Of a stretch of 64,000 nucleotides of DNA, positions 26,308 to 37,158 are shown piece after piece (within the stretch, counting starts at the first letter, position 1; every line of letters starts with the position of its first letter). The stretch spans positions 124,001 to 188,000 of the forward strand of contig NZ_JARRAB010000005.1 in NCBI RefSeq assembly GCF_030376615.1, read 5' to 3'. This stretch comes from Pseudomonas sp. sp1636. Its GTDB lineage: Bacteria; Pseudomonadota; Gammaproteobacteria; Pseudomonadales; Pseudomonadaceae. A program made the position numbers and the translations under genes. The notes under the pieces are model-generated. The model made no database searches. It was not told the origin of the DNA and saw only the letters and a program-made list of their open reading frames with translations.

Positions 26308-27375
26308 ATGAACAATAAAAACATGACGGCGCCCAGCGACGACTTCTTCGTCCCGGAACTCTGCGAGCCGGAAGCGCTGCTGAGCATGGTCTTGCTGGCC
26401 GAGCTGCTGGTGCTGGTGCTGGTGCTGGCCGAGCCGATGGCGCCCGGCTTCGACTGGGTGCGCCTGGCGCTGACCTCGCTGTTCGTGCAATGGAACCTGC
26501 TGCTGTCGGCGGCGCTGCTGTGTCGTTTGCGGCCCTTGCTGGCGCGCTGGCGGGCGGCGCTGGCCGGGGTGCTGTGCTGCCTGATCGTGGTCGGGCTGAC
26601 CCTCGGCTGCACCGCGGTGGCCGATTATTACGACCTTGGCGGGCCGCTGCCACAGGCTGGCGAGTTCAATCTTTACCTGCGCCACGCCTTGATCAGCATG
26701 ATCATGTCGGCGCTGCTGCTACGCTATTTCTATCTGCAGAGCCAATGGCGGCGGCAGGAGCAGGCCGAGCTGCGCGCGCGCATCGAATCCTTGCAGGCGC
26801 GGATCCGCCCGCACTTTCTGTTCAACAGCCTGAACAGTATCGCCAGCCTGGTGGTGGTCGACCCGTTCAAGGCCGAACAGGCGGTGCTGGATCTTTCCGA
26901 CCTGTTTCGCGCCAGCCTGGCCAGACCCGGCAGCCTGGTGCCCTGGAGTGAGGAATTGGCGCTGGCCAAACGATATTTGTCGATCGAACACTATCGTCTT
27001 GGCGAGCGACTACAGTTGCAATGGGAGGTAGTCGATGTGCCGAACGATTTGCCGATTCCGCAGCTGACGCTGCAACCCTTGCTGGAGAACGCCTTGATCT
27101 ATGGCATCCAGCCGCGCATCGAGGGTGGCTTGGTGCGTGTCGAGGCGAGCTATAGCGATGGGGTGTTCCAGTTATGCGTCAGCAACCCTTATGAGGAGCC
27201 AAACGAGCAGCCGCCTTCGCGTGGGACGCGCCAGGCGCTGGGTAATGTCGATGCGCGCCTTGCGGCACTTTTCGGGCCGCGGGCCAGTCTCAGCGTGGAG
27301 CGCCGTGACGGCCGCCACTTCACCTGTCTACGCTATCCATGTGCGAGACTCACGCAGGAAGGCCGTGCCTTATGA
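26308..27375 (+). CDS. algZ: Sensor protein AlgZ/FimS (LytS-type kinase)
   Basis: This is a membrane sensor of about 355 residues and the partner of AlgR in control of alginate, twitching motility and virulence. The N-terminal half has about four to six membrane helices (VLLAELLVLVLVLAEP and others). The C-terminal half is a His_kinase (LytS-like) module with the phospho-acceptor His near residue 169 in RIRPHFLFNSLNS, and the N-box TLQPLLENAL. The start at 26308 has GGAG 9 bases upstream; an in-frame ATG at 26293 would overlap that site. The stop overlaps the algR start (ATGA). Confidence 0.92.
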   Translation: MNNKNMTAPSDDFFVPELCEPEALLSMVLLAELLVLVLVLAEPMAPGFDWVRLALTSLFVQWNLLLSAALLCRLRPLLARWRAALAGVLCCLIVVGLTLGCTAVADYYDLGGPLPQAGEFNLYLRHALISMIMSALLLRYFYLQSQWRRQEQAELRARIESLQARIRPHFLFNSLNSIASLVVVDPFKAEQAVLDLSDLFRASLARPGSLVPWSEELALAKRYLSIEHYRLGERLQLQWEVVDVPNDLPIPQLTLQPLLENALIYGIQPRIEGGLVRVEASYSDGVFQLCVSNPYEEPNEQPPSRGTRQALGNVDARLAALFGPRASLSVERRDGRHFTCLRYPCARLTQEGRAL

Positions 27376-28118
27376 ATGTCCTGATCGTCGATGACGAACC
27401 CCTGGCCCGCGAGCGCCTCAGCCGCATGGTCGGCGAGCTCGATGGCTACCGTGTCCTTGAGCCGGCTGCGAGCAATGGCGAAGAGGCTCTGATCCTGATC
27501 GACAGCCTGAAGCCGGATGTCGTGCTACTGGATATCCGCATGCCGGGCCTGGATGGCCTGCAGGTCGCGGCCAAACTCTGCGAGCGCGAAGCGCCGCCGG
27601 CGGTGATCTTCTGCACGGCCCATGACGAATTTGCCCTGGAAGCGTTCAAGGTCAGCGCGGTGGGCTATCTGGTCAAGCCGGTGCGCGCGGAGCACCTCAG
27701 CGAGGCGCTGAAAAAGGCCGAGCGGCCCAACCGGGTGCAGCTCGCCGCGCTGACCCGCCCTGCGGCGGAAAGCGGTGTCGGTCCGCGCAGCCATATCAGT
27801 GCGCGCACCCGCAAAGGCATCGAGTTGATTCCGCTCGATCAGGTAATTTTCTTCATCGCCGACCATAAATACGTGACCCTGCGCCATGCCGGCGGCGAAG
27901 TGTTGCTGGACGAGCCGCTGAAGGCGCTGGAAGACGAGTTTGGCGATCGATTCGTCCGTATCCATCGCAACGCCCTGGTCGCCCGCGAGCGCATCGAACG
28001 CTTGCAACGCACGCCGCTCGGGCATTTCCAGCTGTTCCTCAAGGGCCTCAATGGCGACGCGCTGATCGTCAGTCGCCGGCATGTGGCTGGGGTGCGCAAG
28101 TTGATGCATCACCTTTAA
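27372..28118 (+). CDS. algR: Response regulator AlgR (LytTR type)
   Basis: This 248-residue regulator has the same length as P. aeruginosa AlgR. The receiver domain has the acidic pair DDEP near the start and the phospho-acceptor Asp54 in VVLLDIRMPG. The C-terminal LytTR DNA-binding domain (about 140-245) includes RTRKGIELIPLDQVIFFIAD and RIHRNALVARERI. It overlaps algZ by four bases. A MITE-like repeat starts at the very next base after its stop codon. Confidence 0.96.
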   Translation: MNVLIVDDEPLARERLSRMVGELDGYRVLEPAASNGEEALILIDSLKPDVVLLDIRMPGLDGLQVAAKLCEREAPPAVIFCTAHDEFALEAFKVSAVGYLVKPVRAEHLSEALKKAERPNRVQLAALTRPAAESGVGPRSHISARTRKGIELIPLDQVIFFIADHKYVTLRHAGGEVLLDEPLKALEDEFGDRFVRIHRNALVARERIERLQRTPLGHFQLFLKGLNGDALIVSRRHVAGVRKLMHHL

Positions 28119-28258
28119 CAGGCCGTTGGAAAACTCCCTGCGTTGCCGATGCGTCGTTAAAAACAGGCTCAAAATGCTCATTTACAACCCGTAAACTGCG
28201 CTTTTTCGCCTGTTTTTGCCTAGCCTCGGCTGCCTCGCCTACATTTTTCAACGGCCTG
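28119..28258 (-). mobile_element. MITE-like element, copy 1
   Basis: This 140-bp non-coding element is bounded by inverted repeats: CAGGCCGTTGG at the left and TTTTTCAACGGCCTG at the right. Read on the minus strand, its interior (GGCGAAAAAGCGCAGTTTAC, then TGTAAATGAGCATTTTGAG) matches copy 2 at 56680-56818 closely. It begins exactly after the algR stop codon and may serve as the 3' end of that transcript. No clear target duplication is seen here. Confidence 0.75.
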
Positions 28259-28355
28259 CTAGCGGCTTGGTGCGTAGTCGGGAGCCATTCGAGCTAGGGG
28301 CTTGCGGCCGGCGAGCCTGTTATTATCCTCGGCAGTCCGTTTTCTGGAATTGCCC

Positions 28356-29294
28356 ATGTCCCGCGAAATCCGTATCGCCACCCGTAAAAGCGCCCTGGCC
28401 CTGTGGCAGGCCGAACACGTCAAGGCCCGCCTGGAGCTGGCTCACCCTGGTCTGAAAGTCTGCCTGGTGCCGATGGTCAGTCGCGGTGACAAGCTGCTCG
28501 ATGCGCCGCTGGCGAAGATCGGCGGCAAGGGATTGTTCGTCAAGGAATTGGAAACCGCCTTGCTCGAGAACGAGGCCGACATCGCCGTGCACTCGATGAA
28601 AGATGTGCCCATGGACTTCCCCGAAGGCCTGGGCCTGTACTGCATCTGCGAGCGCGAGGATCCACGCGACGCCTTCGTCTCCAATCGTTTCGACCGCCTG
28701 GATGCACTGCCGGCCGGCAGCGTGGTCGGTACCTCCAGCTTGCGCCGCCAGGCGCAGTTGCTGGCGCGCCGGCCCGACCTGAAGATCCAGTTCCTGCGCG
28801 GCAACGTCAATACCCGCTTGGCCAAGCTGGATGCCGGCGAGTACGACGCTATTATCCTCGCCGCGGCCGGCCTGATTCGTCTGGGTTTCGCCGAGCGCAT
28901 TCGTTCTTCGCTGAGTGTCGAGGACAGCCTGCCCGCGGGTGGCCAGGGCGCGGTGGGGATCGAATGCCGCAGCGCCGATGCCGAGATCCATGCCTTGCTG
29001 ACACCGCTGCACCATCGCGAGACCGCGCTGCGCGTCACGGCCGAGCGGGCGCTGAACAAGCGGCTCAACGGTGGTTGCCAGGTGCCAATCGCCTGTTATG
29101 CGGTGCTCGAAGGCGAGCAATTGTGGTTGCGCGGGCTGGTCGGTCAGCCGGATGGTGGCGTGCTGTTGCGGGCGGAAAATCGCGCGCCGGCGGCGCAGGC
29201 CGAGCCGCTTGGCGTGCAAGTCGCCGAGGCACTGCTGGCCCAGGGCGCCGCGGACATCCTGCAGGCCATCTACGCTGAGGCCGAGCCCGAGTGA
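28356..29294 (+). CDS. hemC: Porphobilinogen deaminase
   Basis: This 312-residue enzyme polymerises four porphobilinogens to hydroxymethylbilane. The dipyrromethane-cofactor cysteine is at about residue 241 in [13 protein letters not shown]. Other signatures are [34 protein letters not shown] and [10 protein letters not shown]. The start [12 protein letters not shown] at 28356 matches the family; the longer frame from 28302 was rejected. The stop overlaps the hemD start. Confidence 0.97.
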   Translation: MSREIRIATRKSALALWQAEHVKARLELAHPGLKVCLVPMVSRGDKLLDAPLAKIGGKGLFVKELETALLENEADIAVHSMKDVPMDFPEGLGLYCICEREDPRDAFVSNRFDRLDALPAGSVVGTSSLRRQAQLLARRPDLKIQFLRGNVNTRLAKLDAGEYDAIILAAAGLIRLGFAERIRSSLSVEDSLPAGGQGAVGIECRSADAEIHALLTPLHHRETALRVTAERALNKRLNGGCQVPIACYAVLEGEQLWLRGLVGQPDGGVLLRAENRAPAAQAEPLGVQVAEALLAQGAADILQAIYAEAEPE

Positions 29295-30064
29295 GCCACT
29301 GGCGCCTGCTCCTGACCCGCCCGGCCGAGGAGTGCGCGGCCCTGACCGCGACCCTGGCCGAGCGGGGTATTTTCAGTAGCAGCCTGCCGTTGCTGGCGAT
29401 TGAGGCCCTGGCCGAGACGCCGGAGCAGCGCGCGACCATCCTCGCGCTGGAGCGTTATTGTGCGGTGATCGCGGTGAGCAAGCCGGCGGCGCGGCTGGGC
29501 CTGCAATTGCTCGACCGCTATCGGCCGCAACCGCTGGCCGAACCGCCCTGGTTCAGTGTTGGCGCAGCCACTGCCGAGATACTCGAGCATTACGGTCTGA
29601 CGGTTTTTTACCCCGAACAGGGCGATGACAGCGAGGCGTTGCTGGCTCTGCCGCAGTTGCAGCAGGTGCTGGCTGCGGCGTTCACCCCTCGGGTGCTGAT
29701 TCTGCGTGGCGAAGGTGGCCGCGAACTGCTCGCCGAGCGCTTGCGCGGTCAAGGTGTGCAGGTCGACTATCTGTCACTGTACCGCCGGCTGTTGCCGTCG
29801 TATCCGCCCGCGGCACTGGCCGAGCGGGTGCAGGCGGAACGCTTGAATGGCCTGGTGGTCAGCAGTGGGCAGGGCTTTAGCCATTTGCTGGAGTTGGCCG
29901 GCGCGCACTGGCCGGCGCTGGCTCGGCTACCCTTATTCGTGCCCAGCCCGCGTGTGGCCGAGCAGGCGCGGGCTGCTGGCGCCGACGTTATTGTGGATTG
30001 CCGCGGTGCGAGTGCTGCGGCGTTGCTGGCGGCGTTGCAAGCGCAACCTGCCCCCGACCTCTGA
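29291..30064 (+). CDS. hemD: Uroporphyrinogen-III synthase
   Basis: This protein of about 257 residues closes hydroxymethylbilane to uroporphyrinogen III. The family is weakly conserved. The N-terminal [17 protein letters not shown], the two-lobed architecture, [10 protein letters not shown] and the C-terminal [19 protein letters not shown] fit. It starts with GTG inside the hemC stop (GTGA), so translation is coupled. It precedes hemX-hemY in the usual order. Confidence 0.9.
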   Translation: MSHWRLLLTRPAEECAALTATLAERGIFSSSLPLLAIEALAETPEQRATILALERYCAVIAVSKPAARLGLQLLDRYRPQPLAEPPWFSVGAATAEILEHYGLTVFYPEQGDDSEALLALPQLQQVLAAAFTPRVLILRGEGGRELLAERLRGQGVQVDYLSLYRRLLPSYPPAALAERVQAERLNGLVVSSGQGFSHLLELAGAHWPALARLPLFVPSPRVAEQARAAGADVIVDCRGASAAALLAALQAQPAPDL

Positions 30065-30080
30065 TGCAAAGGATGGACAC

Positions 30081-31244
30081 GTGAGCGAAGCGACTAACCC
30101 CGAAGAGCAACAACCGTCGGCAGCGGAGGCGCCCGCTGTTGCGCCGCCAAGCCCTACGGCAGAACCATCGCCGCGCGGCAATCGTCTGGTTCTGCTGGCA
30201 CTGTTGTTGGGCGCCGCGGGCGTGGCGGTGGGGGGCTGGAGCCTGTGGCAGATGCGCAGCCTGGAGGCGCGTGATCAGCTGCAGCTCGCTCAGTTGGACG
30301 CGGCACGCGTGCAGACCGAAACCCTGACGCAGCGTACCCGTGAAATTGACGTCCGCCTGCAGCAATTGCCCGCTGCCGATGAGCTGGATGCGCGCCGCCG
30401 CCTGATCGCGCAGCTGCAAGGCGATCAACAGTTGCTCAACCAGCGTCTGGAAACGGTGCTCGGCGCCAGTCGTCAGGATTGGCGCCTGGCCGAGGCCGAG
30501 CATTTGTTGCGTCTTGCCAGTCTGCGCCTGTCGGCCTTGCAGGATATCGACAGCGCCGAAGCGCTGGTGCAGGGCGCCGACGAGATTCTCCGCGGGCAGG
30601 ACGATCCCGCCGCTTTCGCCGCGCGCGAGCAGCTGGCCAAGAGCCTCGAGGCGTTGCGTGCAACCGTCAATCCCGATCGCACCGGGTTGTTCCTCCAGTT
30701 GGCGGCGTTGCGTGAGCAGGCGGCGCAGTTGCATGCGCTGACCCCGACCTTCGCCAGTGCGGGCGGGGTGCTCAGCGATCTGGCGGCGAAGGGCGATGGC
30801 AGCAGCTGGTGGGCCGAGTGGCTGGAGACGCTGTCGCAGTATTTTCGTATCGACTTCAGCGCCGATCAGAATATTCGCCCGTTGCTCGCCGGGCAGAGCC
30901 TGACCCAGGTACGTCTGGCGCTCAGCCTGGCCCTGGAGCAAGCGCAGTGGGCGGCGCTGCATGGGCAGACCCCGGTATATCGACAGGCGCTGGTGCAGGC
31001 CCGCGAGGTGCTGGATGCGCATTTCGATCTGGAGAACCCCAGCAGTCGTGCCTTGCGCGCCCGCTTCGAGGAGTTGCTCGAGCAACCTGTCGAGGTGGTC
31101 GCCCCCGATCTGAGTGCTGCACTCAACGCCGTGCAGGCCTATATCCAGCGCAAGCAGTCGGCGCGTGAGCGGGTCGAAAGTGCCGCAGCGCTCAGTGAGC
31201 TGCCGGTAGAGGCGGCGCCGAACGTGGAGGAGACTGGCCCATGA
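30081..31244 (+). CDS. hemX: HemX (uroporphyrin-III C-methyltransferase-like) membrane protein
   Basis: This 387-residue protein has a Pro/Ala/Glu-rich cytosolic N-terminus (about 1-35), one membrane helix (LVLLALLLGAAGVAVGGWSLW, about 36-56) and a long helical periplasmic domain with coiled-coil character. HemX lacks the methyltransferase motifs despite its common name, and its role in haem synthesis is unclear. The start is GTG at 30081, preceded by AAAGGATGG; the long frame from 29847 is within hemD. The stop overlaps hemY. Confidence 0.9.
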   Translation: MSEATNPEEQQPSAAEAPAVAPPSPTAEPSPRGNRLVLLALLLGAAGVAVGGWSLWQMRSLEARDQLQLAQLDAARVQTETLTQRTREIDVRLQQLPAADELDARRRLIAQLQGDQQLLNQRLETVLGASRQDWRLAEAEHLLRLASLRLSALQDIDSAEALVQGADEILRGQDDPAAFAAREQLAKSLEALRATVNPDRTGLFLQLAALREQAAQLHALTPTFASAGGVLSDLAAKGDGSSWWAEWLETLSQYFRIDFSADQNIRPLLAGQSLTQVRLALSLALEQAQWAALHGQTPVYRQALVQAREVLDAHFDLENPSSRALRARFEELLEQPVEVVAPDLSAALNAVQAYIQRKQSARERVESAAALSELPVEAAPNVEETGP

Positions 31245-32485
31245 AGCGCGTCTATCTGCTGCTCGCCGTGTTGGCGGTCGCTGCGGGGCTGGCTTTGCTC
31301 GCCCTGGCTGTGGCCGAACACAAGGGCTACGTGTTGTTCGCCTACCAGGGCTTTCGCTATGAGTCGAGCCTGTGGGCTTTCCTGGCGTTGCTCGCGGTGG
31401 TCTGGCTGGCGCTCTACCTGCTGCGTCTGTTGTTGCGCCTGCTGGTCGCCTCGGGAGGACTGGTTAATCCCTGGTCGCGTTTGCATGGCCGTCGCCGCGT
31501 GCGCCTGGCTCGCGAGCAGGGCTTTCTCGATCTGGCCGAAGGCCGTTGGGCGCATGCCTTGCGCCATTTGCGCCGAGCCGCCGAAGGCGAAGAGCAGCCC
31601 CTGGCGTATTACCTGGGGGCCGCCCGCGCAGCGCATCAGCTGGGGCAGCATGCAGACAGCGATCGGTTGCTGGAGCAGGCTCTCGAGCGTCAGCCTCAAG
31701 CCGAGCTGGCCATCGCCCTGACCCATGCCGAATTGCAAGTGGCGCGTGGTCAGGCCGACGCGGCGCTGGAGACCTTGCAGGTGATGGGCGAGCGTCATCC
31801 CCAGCACCAACTGGTCTTGCGTCAGCTGCAGCAGCTGTATGTGCAGCGCGGCGATTGGTCGGCGTTGCTTGGCTTGCTGCCGCAGTTACGCAAGAGCAAA
31901 ACCCAGGATGATGCCCAGTTGGCCGAGCTGGAGCGCCAGGCCTGGTGCGGTCGGCTGGCGGCTGCCGGTCGGGTTGGCGGCGGCGGCCAGGACGCTTTGG
32001 CGGCGCTGGCGCAGGCCTGGCAACAACTGTCAGCGGCGCACCGTCAGGAGCCTGAGTTGTTGGCTGCCTATGCCGAGCAATTGCGCGTGCTGGGCGCTGA
32101 GCCCGAAGCCGAAGAGTTACTGCGTGGCGCACTCAAGCGCAGCTATGACGGTGGTCTGGTGCGACTCTATGGCTTGCTTCGGGGGCGCGATCCGGGCCGC
32201 CAGCTGCAAACGGCCGAGGCTTGGTTGAAGCAGCAGCCGAGCGATGCGGGCCTGTTGCTGACGCTGGGGCGGCTGTGTCTGCAGTGCCAGCTGTGGGGCA
32301 AGGCCAAAGAATATTTCGAGGCTAGCCTGGTGTTTCAGCGGCACCCGGAAACCTGTGCGGAGTTGGCGCGCCTGCTGGCCCGGTTGGGCGAGACCGAGCA
32401 GAGCAATCGTCTGTTTCAGGAAGGCTTGGGCTTGCTCGATCAGCGACTGAACTGCCTGCCTTTGCCGGCCCCACTCGCCAGCTGA
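31241..32485 (+). CDS. hemY: HemY haem-biosynthesis-associated TPR protein
   Basis: This 414-residue inner-membrane protein has two N-terminal membrane helices (about 4-24 and 43-65), separated by the conserved GYVLFAYQGFRYESSLW. A long TPR-like helical cytosolic domain follows. It is linked to coproporphyrinogen/protohaem steps, but its exact action is not settled. It is unrelated to the Bacillus HemY oxidase. Its ATG overlaps the hemX stop (ATGA), and it is the last haem gene in the cluster. A weak inverted repeat (CCGGCCCC / GGGGCCGG) spans its stop. Confidence 0.9.
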   Translation: MKRVYLLLAVLAVAAGLALLALAVAEHKGYVLFAYQGFRYESSLWAFLALLAVVWLALYLLRLLLRLLVASGGLVNPWSRLHGRRRVRLAREQGFLDLAEGRWAHALRHLRRAAEGEEQPLAYYLGAARAAHQLGQHADSDRLLEQALERQPQAELAIALTHAELQVARGQADAALETLQVMGERHPQHQLVLRQLQQLYVQRGDWSALLGLLPQLRKSKTQDDAQLAELERQAWCGRLAAAGRVGGGGQDALAALAQAWQQLSAAHRQEPELLAAYAEQLRVLGAEPEAEELLRGALKRSYDGGLVRLYGLLRGRDPGRQLQTAEAWLKQQPSDAGLLLTLGRLCLQCQLWGKAKEYFEASLVFQRHPETCAELARLLARLGETEQSNRLFQEGLGLLDQRLNCLPLPAPLAS

Positions 32486-32957
32486 CAGGGGCCGGACTTA
32501 TTCGCCATGCGCTTGTGCGCGCTGATGCCGCTGTTGCGGCGGGCCTATTCCTGCGCCAGCAGCATGTTCGGGCGTTTTGGCGTCTTGCCCAGCGGCAGGC
32601 GGCGCGGCATGGCCTGTTAGTGTGTCGATCCGCTTGATGTCGATCATGGGATGGTCCGATGGATAAACCCATGCTGGGCAAGTCGGTCTGCATATGTTGT
32701 AGTGCAAGCGAGCGTGGAGGGGGTTCGGCTGAGTTTCTGTAAGCCAGGCGCCGCGCGGAACACCGATTAAACGCTCGTATGAAATTTCTGGACTGAGCGC
32801 CTTGATGGCGCAGGTTCGCGGGCATAATCTGGCTCGCAAGCGCCGCCGGAAAATTGCCGTTTCGCGGTTGTTTTTCCAAGACCATGTGCCGATTGACAAA
32901 AAAACCGTCTCGGATCGGACGTATAACAGCAATACCGATAAGGGAAGTGAGGCCATC
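32486..32957. other. Intergenic region between hemY and algQ, 472 bases
   Basis: In P. aeruginosa I remember dsbH (a DsbB-type gene) here. No DsbB-like membrane sequence is present in any frame. A short minus-strand frame (about 32498-32647, starting MIDIKRIDTLTG) lacks a ribosome binding site and was not called. TTGACA at 32893-32898 and TATAAC at 32922-32927 lie upstream of algQ, but the 23-base spacing is too long for a standard promoter. Confidence 0.4.
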
Positions 32958-33434
32958 ATGCTCGATAGTTGTCAGAACGCCCAGGAACGTTGGGGTGGTG
33001 TTCACCTGCTGATCGACCGTTGGTTGCAGGAGCGCCAGGAGTTGGTGGGAGCCTATGCGGCCATCAGTAGCGCCCCGCAAGCCCCCGCTACCAATGCACA
33101 AACCCTGCAGAGGTTCTGCGAAATTCTGGTCGACTACGTGTCCGCCGGGCACTTCGAGGTCTATGAGCAGCTCACCAATGAAGCCAAGGCCTTTGACGAT
33201 CAGCGTGGCCTCGACTTGGCCAAGCAGATCTATCCGCGCATTGAAGTGATCACCGAGGTGGCTCTGGCATTCAACGATCGCTGCGACAATGGCGATTGTC
33301 GCGATAGCGTGTCCTTGGCTGAAGAGCTCCAGCACTTGGGGCGCTTGTTGCATGAGCGTTTCGAACTGGAAGATTGCCTGATCGAAGTGCTGCATAACGC
33401 TCATCGGCAGCAGGCTCCGGCTTCCATAACCTAG
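32958..33434 (+). CDS. algQ: Anti-sigma-70 factor AlgQ (Rsd family)
   Basis: This 158-residue helical protein binds RpoD region 4 and shifts RNA polymerase use. In P. aeruginosa it affects alginate and siderophore genes. It is almost collinear with P. aeruginosa AlgQ, including [51 protein letters not shown] and the C-terminal [15 protein letters not shown]. The ATG at 32958 matches that family start and has GGGAAGTGAGG upstream. Confidence 0.95.
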   Translation: MLDSCQNAQERWGGVHLLIDRWLQERQELVGAYAAISSAPQAPATNAQTLQRFCEILVDYVSAGHFEVYEQLTNEAKAFDDQRGLDLAKQIYPRIEVITEVALAFNDRCDNGDCRDSVSLAEELQHLGRLLHERFELEDCLIEVLHNAHRQQAPASIT

Positions 33435-33809
33435 CCGGCGGTTTTCAACCACCTGCCAGCAGGGCTCCAGTCGATGCGGTCGAGCGGTTCCGGCTTCGAC
33501 CATCCGGGCCAGTACTCCTCCGGCAGCAGCGCACTATGAGCGTTGCCGGTTCGCTTGGAACATGGGCGAGGGCGCTTGAGCAAAGCGCCCTCGCTCTGTC
33601 GTTCGCCCAAGCCTCGATCGTAGGCCAGAGCCGCGCTATCGGCCGGCGCTTGCGGGCCCAATACATGCAATCAAGGTGTGGGGGGTTGAGCCTTCTGCCG
33701 ACGGCGGCGGCTTTGTGCCCGGCGTGCGCTCGGGCGCAATGTGGGCGCTAGCGACTGGCGAGCCAGGCGTCTAGTATGGGCTGCACCCATACCCGCCTGG
33801 AGGCGCGCC
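33435..33809. other. Intergenic region between algQ and algP, 375 bases
   Basis: It holds a likely algQ terminator (33566-33596) and presumably the algP promoter (TAGTAT near 33771). Minus-strand frames across it are interrupted by the terminator hairpin and were not called. I recall an FKBP-type isomerase gene at this place in P. aeruginosa; it is absent here. Confidence 0.4.
33566..33596 (+). terminator. Likely terminator downstream of algQ
   Basis: A 12-bp perfect stem GCGAGGGCGCTT / AAGCGCCCTCGC with loop GAGCA is followed by TCTGTCG. The stem is very strong but the T-tract is poor, and it is 130 bases from the algQ stop. Confidence 0.55.
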
Positions 33810-34736
33810 ATGTCGGCCACAAAGAACACCAAGAAGTCGGTCAATACCCCTCTGCACCTGCTCCAGCAACTCTCCAGCAGCCTGCTAGAACACCTCGAAG
33901 AGGCGTGTTCGCGCGCACTGATCGATGCTGAGAAGCTGCTTGGCAAGCTGGAGAAGCAGCGCGGCAAGGCCCAGGAAAAACTGCACAAGGCCCGCGTCAA
34001 GTTGCAGGATGCGGCAGTGGCGGGCAAGGCCAAGGCGCAGGCCAAAGCCAAGGACGCCGTTGCCGAGCTGGAAGATTTGCTCGATACCCTCAAGGAGCGG
34101 CAGAGCGAGACCCGCGGTTACATCGTCGGACTCAAACGAGACGCCCAGGAAAGCCTGAAACTCGCCCAGGGCGTGGGCAAGGTCAAGGAGGCTGCCAGCA
34201 AGGCGCTGGGCCGTCGTGAGGCCAAGCCGGCAGTCGCCAGGCCTGCGGCTAAACCGGCAGCGGCGAAAACGCCAGCAGCCAAGACCGCGAGCAAGCCGGC
34301 GGCGAGCAAAGCGCCTGCCAAGGTCGCCAGCAAATCCGCGGCCAAGCCGGCAGCCAGCAAACCGGTTGCCAAAGCAGCGGCCAAGCCGGCGGCCAGTAAG
34401 CCTGCCGCAAACAAGCCCGCCGCCGCGAGACCGGCCGGCAAGGCGCCGCTCAAGTCCACGGCGAAGCCAGTGGTCGCTACCCCTGCAGCCAGTAAACCTG
34501 TCGCCAAAGCAGCGGCCAAGCCGGCAGCGAAAAAACCGGCCGCCAGCAGAACCCAGCCCGCGGTGGCTAAGCCTGCGGTTAAGCCAGCTGCAGCCAAGCC
34601 GACAACTAAGCCCGTGGCTCGGCCTGCGGCGAAACCGGCTCCTAAAGCGGCCGCCAAGCCCGCGGCGGCAGAGCCGGTGGTCAGCTCGCCAGCAGTGCCC
34701 GCCGCAGCCGCCGGCACCCCGCCTACCGCGTCCTAA
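33810..34736 (+). CDS. algP: Histone H1-like regulator AlgP
   Basis: This 308-residue protein has two parts. Residues 1 to about 135 form a charged helical domain (LLQQLSSSLLEHLEEACSRAL, then KLLGKLEKQRGKAQEKLHKAR). Residues 137 to about 300 are almost only Lys, Ala and Pro in KPAA-like units, as in eukaryotic histone H1 tails. In P. aeruginosa AlgP (AlgR3) binds DNA and affects algD transcription. GGAGG precedes the ATG at 33810; the frame from 33741 is longer but lacks support. The last four bases overlap the convergent TIGR02444 gene. Confidence 0.92.
   Translation: MSATKNTKKSVNTPLHLLQQLSSSLLEHLEEACSRALIDAEKLLGKLEKQRGKAQEKLHKARVKLQDAAVAGKAKAQAKAKDAVAELEDLLDTLKERQSETRGYIVGLKRDAQESLKLAQGVGKVKEAASKALGRREAKPAVARPAAKPAAAKTPAAKTASKPAASKAPAKVASKSAAKPAASKPVAKAAAKPAASKPAANKPAAARPAGKAPLKSTAKPVVATPAASKPVAKAAAKPAAKKPAASRTQPAVAKPAVKPAAAKPTTKPVARPAAKPAPKAAAKPAAAEPVVSSPAVPAAAAGTPPTAS
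34219..34680 (+). repeat. Degenerate tandem repeats encoding the AlgP KPAA tail
   Basis: This stretch is built from short degenerate units around GCCAAGCCGGCAGC. Longer blocks recur: the segment around AAAGCAGCGGCCAAGCCGGC appears near 34372 and again near 34508. Such repeats in algP are known to change length by recombination. Confidence 0.7.
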
Positions 34737-35197
34737 GGTTGCAGGGCTGCGGCGCGCAGCAGATGCAGTGCGTCGCGGTTGGCCCCCGTGTTGACGGGGG
34801 CCAGCGCGTGCAGCCAGTCGTGGATGTGCTCGGCGCCGTCGCTCGGCCAGGCATGGCTGGCTGACGCCAGGCGCTGCAATAGTTCGCGTTCGGCCGCCAG
34901 TTCAAGTTGCTTGATCTGCTCGCGCAGCGCCGTCAGGGCGCGGTCGCGGTGGGCGGCGGCGCGCCATTGCTGGCGGATCTGCCTGAGCACGCTGACCACC
35001 TCGCGCTGCCAGGGCTGGGCGATGGCGCGCAGGCCGTCGGCGCGTTCGGCGCTGCAGGCCACGCCGCGGCGGCCGAGCCAGGCGCCGCAGAGCAGCAGGC
35101 AAATATCGCCACCCCGACTCTGCAGGTGCAGGCAGGCGCTCTCGACGCCGGGGCGGCGATAGAGGTCTTCGGCGAATCGCCACAGGTCAGGATGCAT
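34733..35197 (-). CDS. TIGR02444 family protein
   Basis: This 154-residue soluble helical protein belongs to the TIGR02444 family. It starts MHPDLWRFAEDLYRRPGVE, followed by CLHLQSRGGDICLLLCGAWL, the family hallmark. Function is unknown. It is divergent from the ABC-F gene 50 bases away, and its 3' end overlaps that of algP by four bases. Confidence 0.85.
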   Translation of the reverse strand: MHPDLWRFAEDLYRRPGVESACLHLQSRGGDICLLLCGAWLGRRGVACSAERADGLRAIAQPWQREVVSVLRQIRQQWRAAAHRDRALTALREQIKQLELAAERELLQRLASASHAWPSDGAEHIHDWLHALAPVNTGANRDALHLLRAAALQP

Positions 35198-35247
35198 GGT
35201 GCTTTCCGGGTGTGCGGCGGGCGACTCTGGTAGACTCCGCCGCCATT

Positions 35248-37154
<1,907 letters not shown>

Positions 37155-37158
<4 letters not shown>

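Noticed and set aside
32498-32647. Minus-strand frame starting MIDIKRIDTLTG between hemY and algQ
   Set aside because: No ribosome binding site, low-complexity Gln/Ala/His composition, and no recognised family. It reads like a shadow frame.
32893-32927. TTGACA/TATAAC promoter for algQ
   Set aside because: The spacer is 23 bases, too long for sigma-70, so it is only mentioned in the gap description.
33431-33670. Minus-strand 79-codon frame downstream of algQ
   Set aside because: It runs through the strong 33566-33594 hairpin, has no ribosome binding site and matches no family I know.
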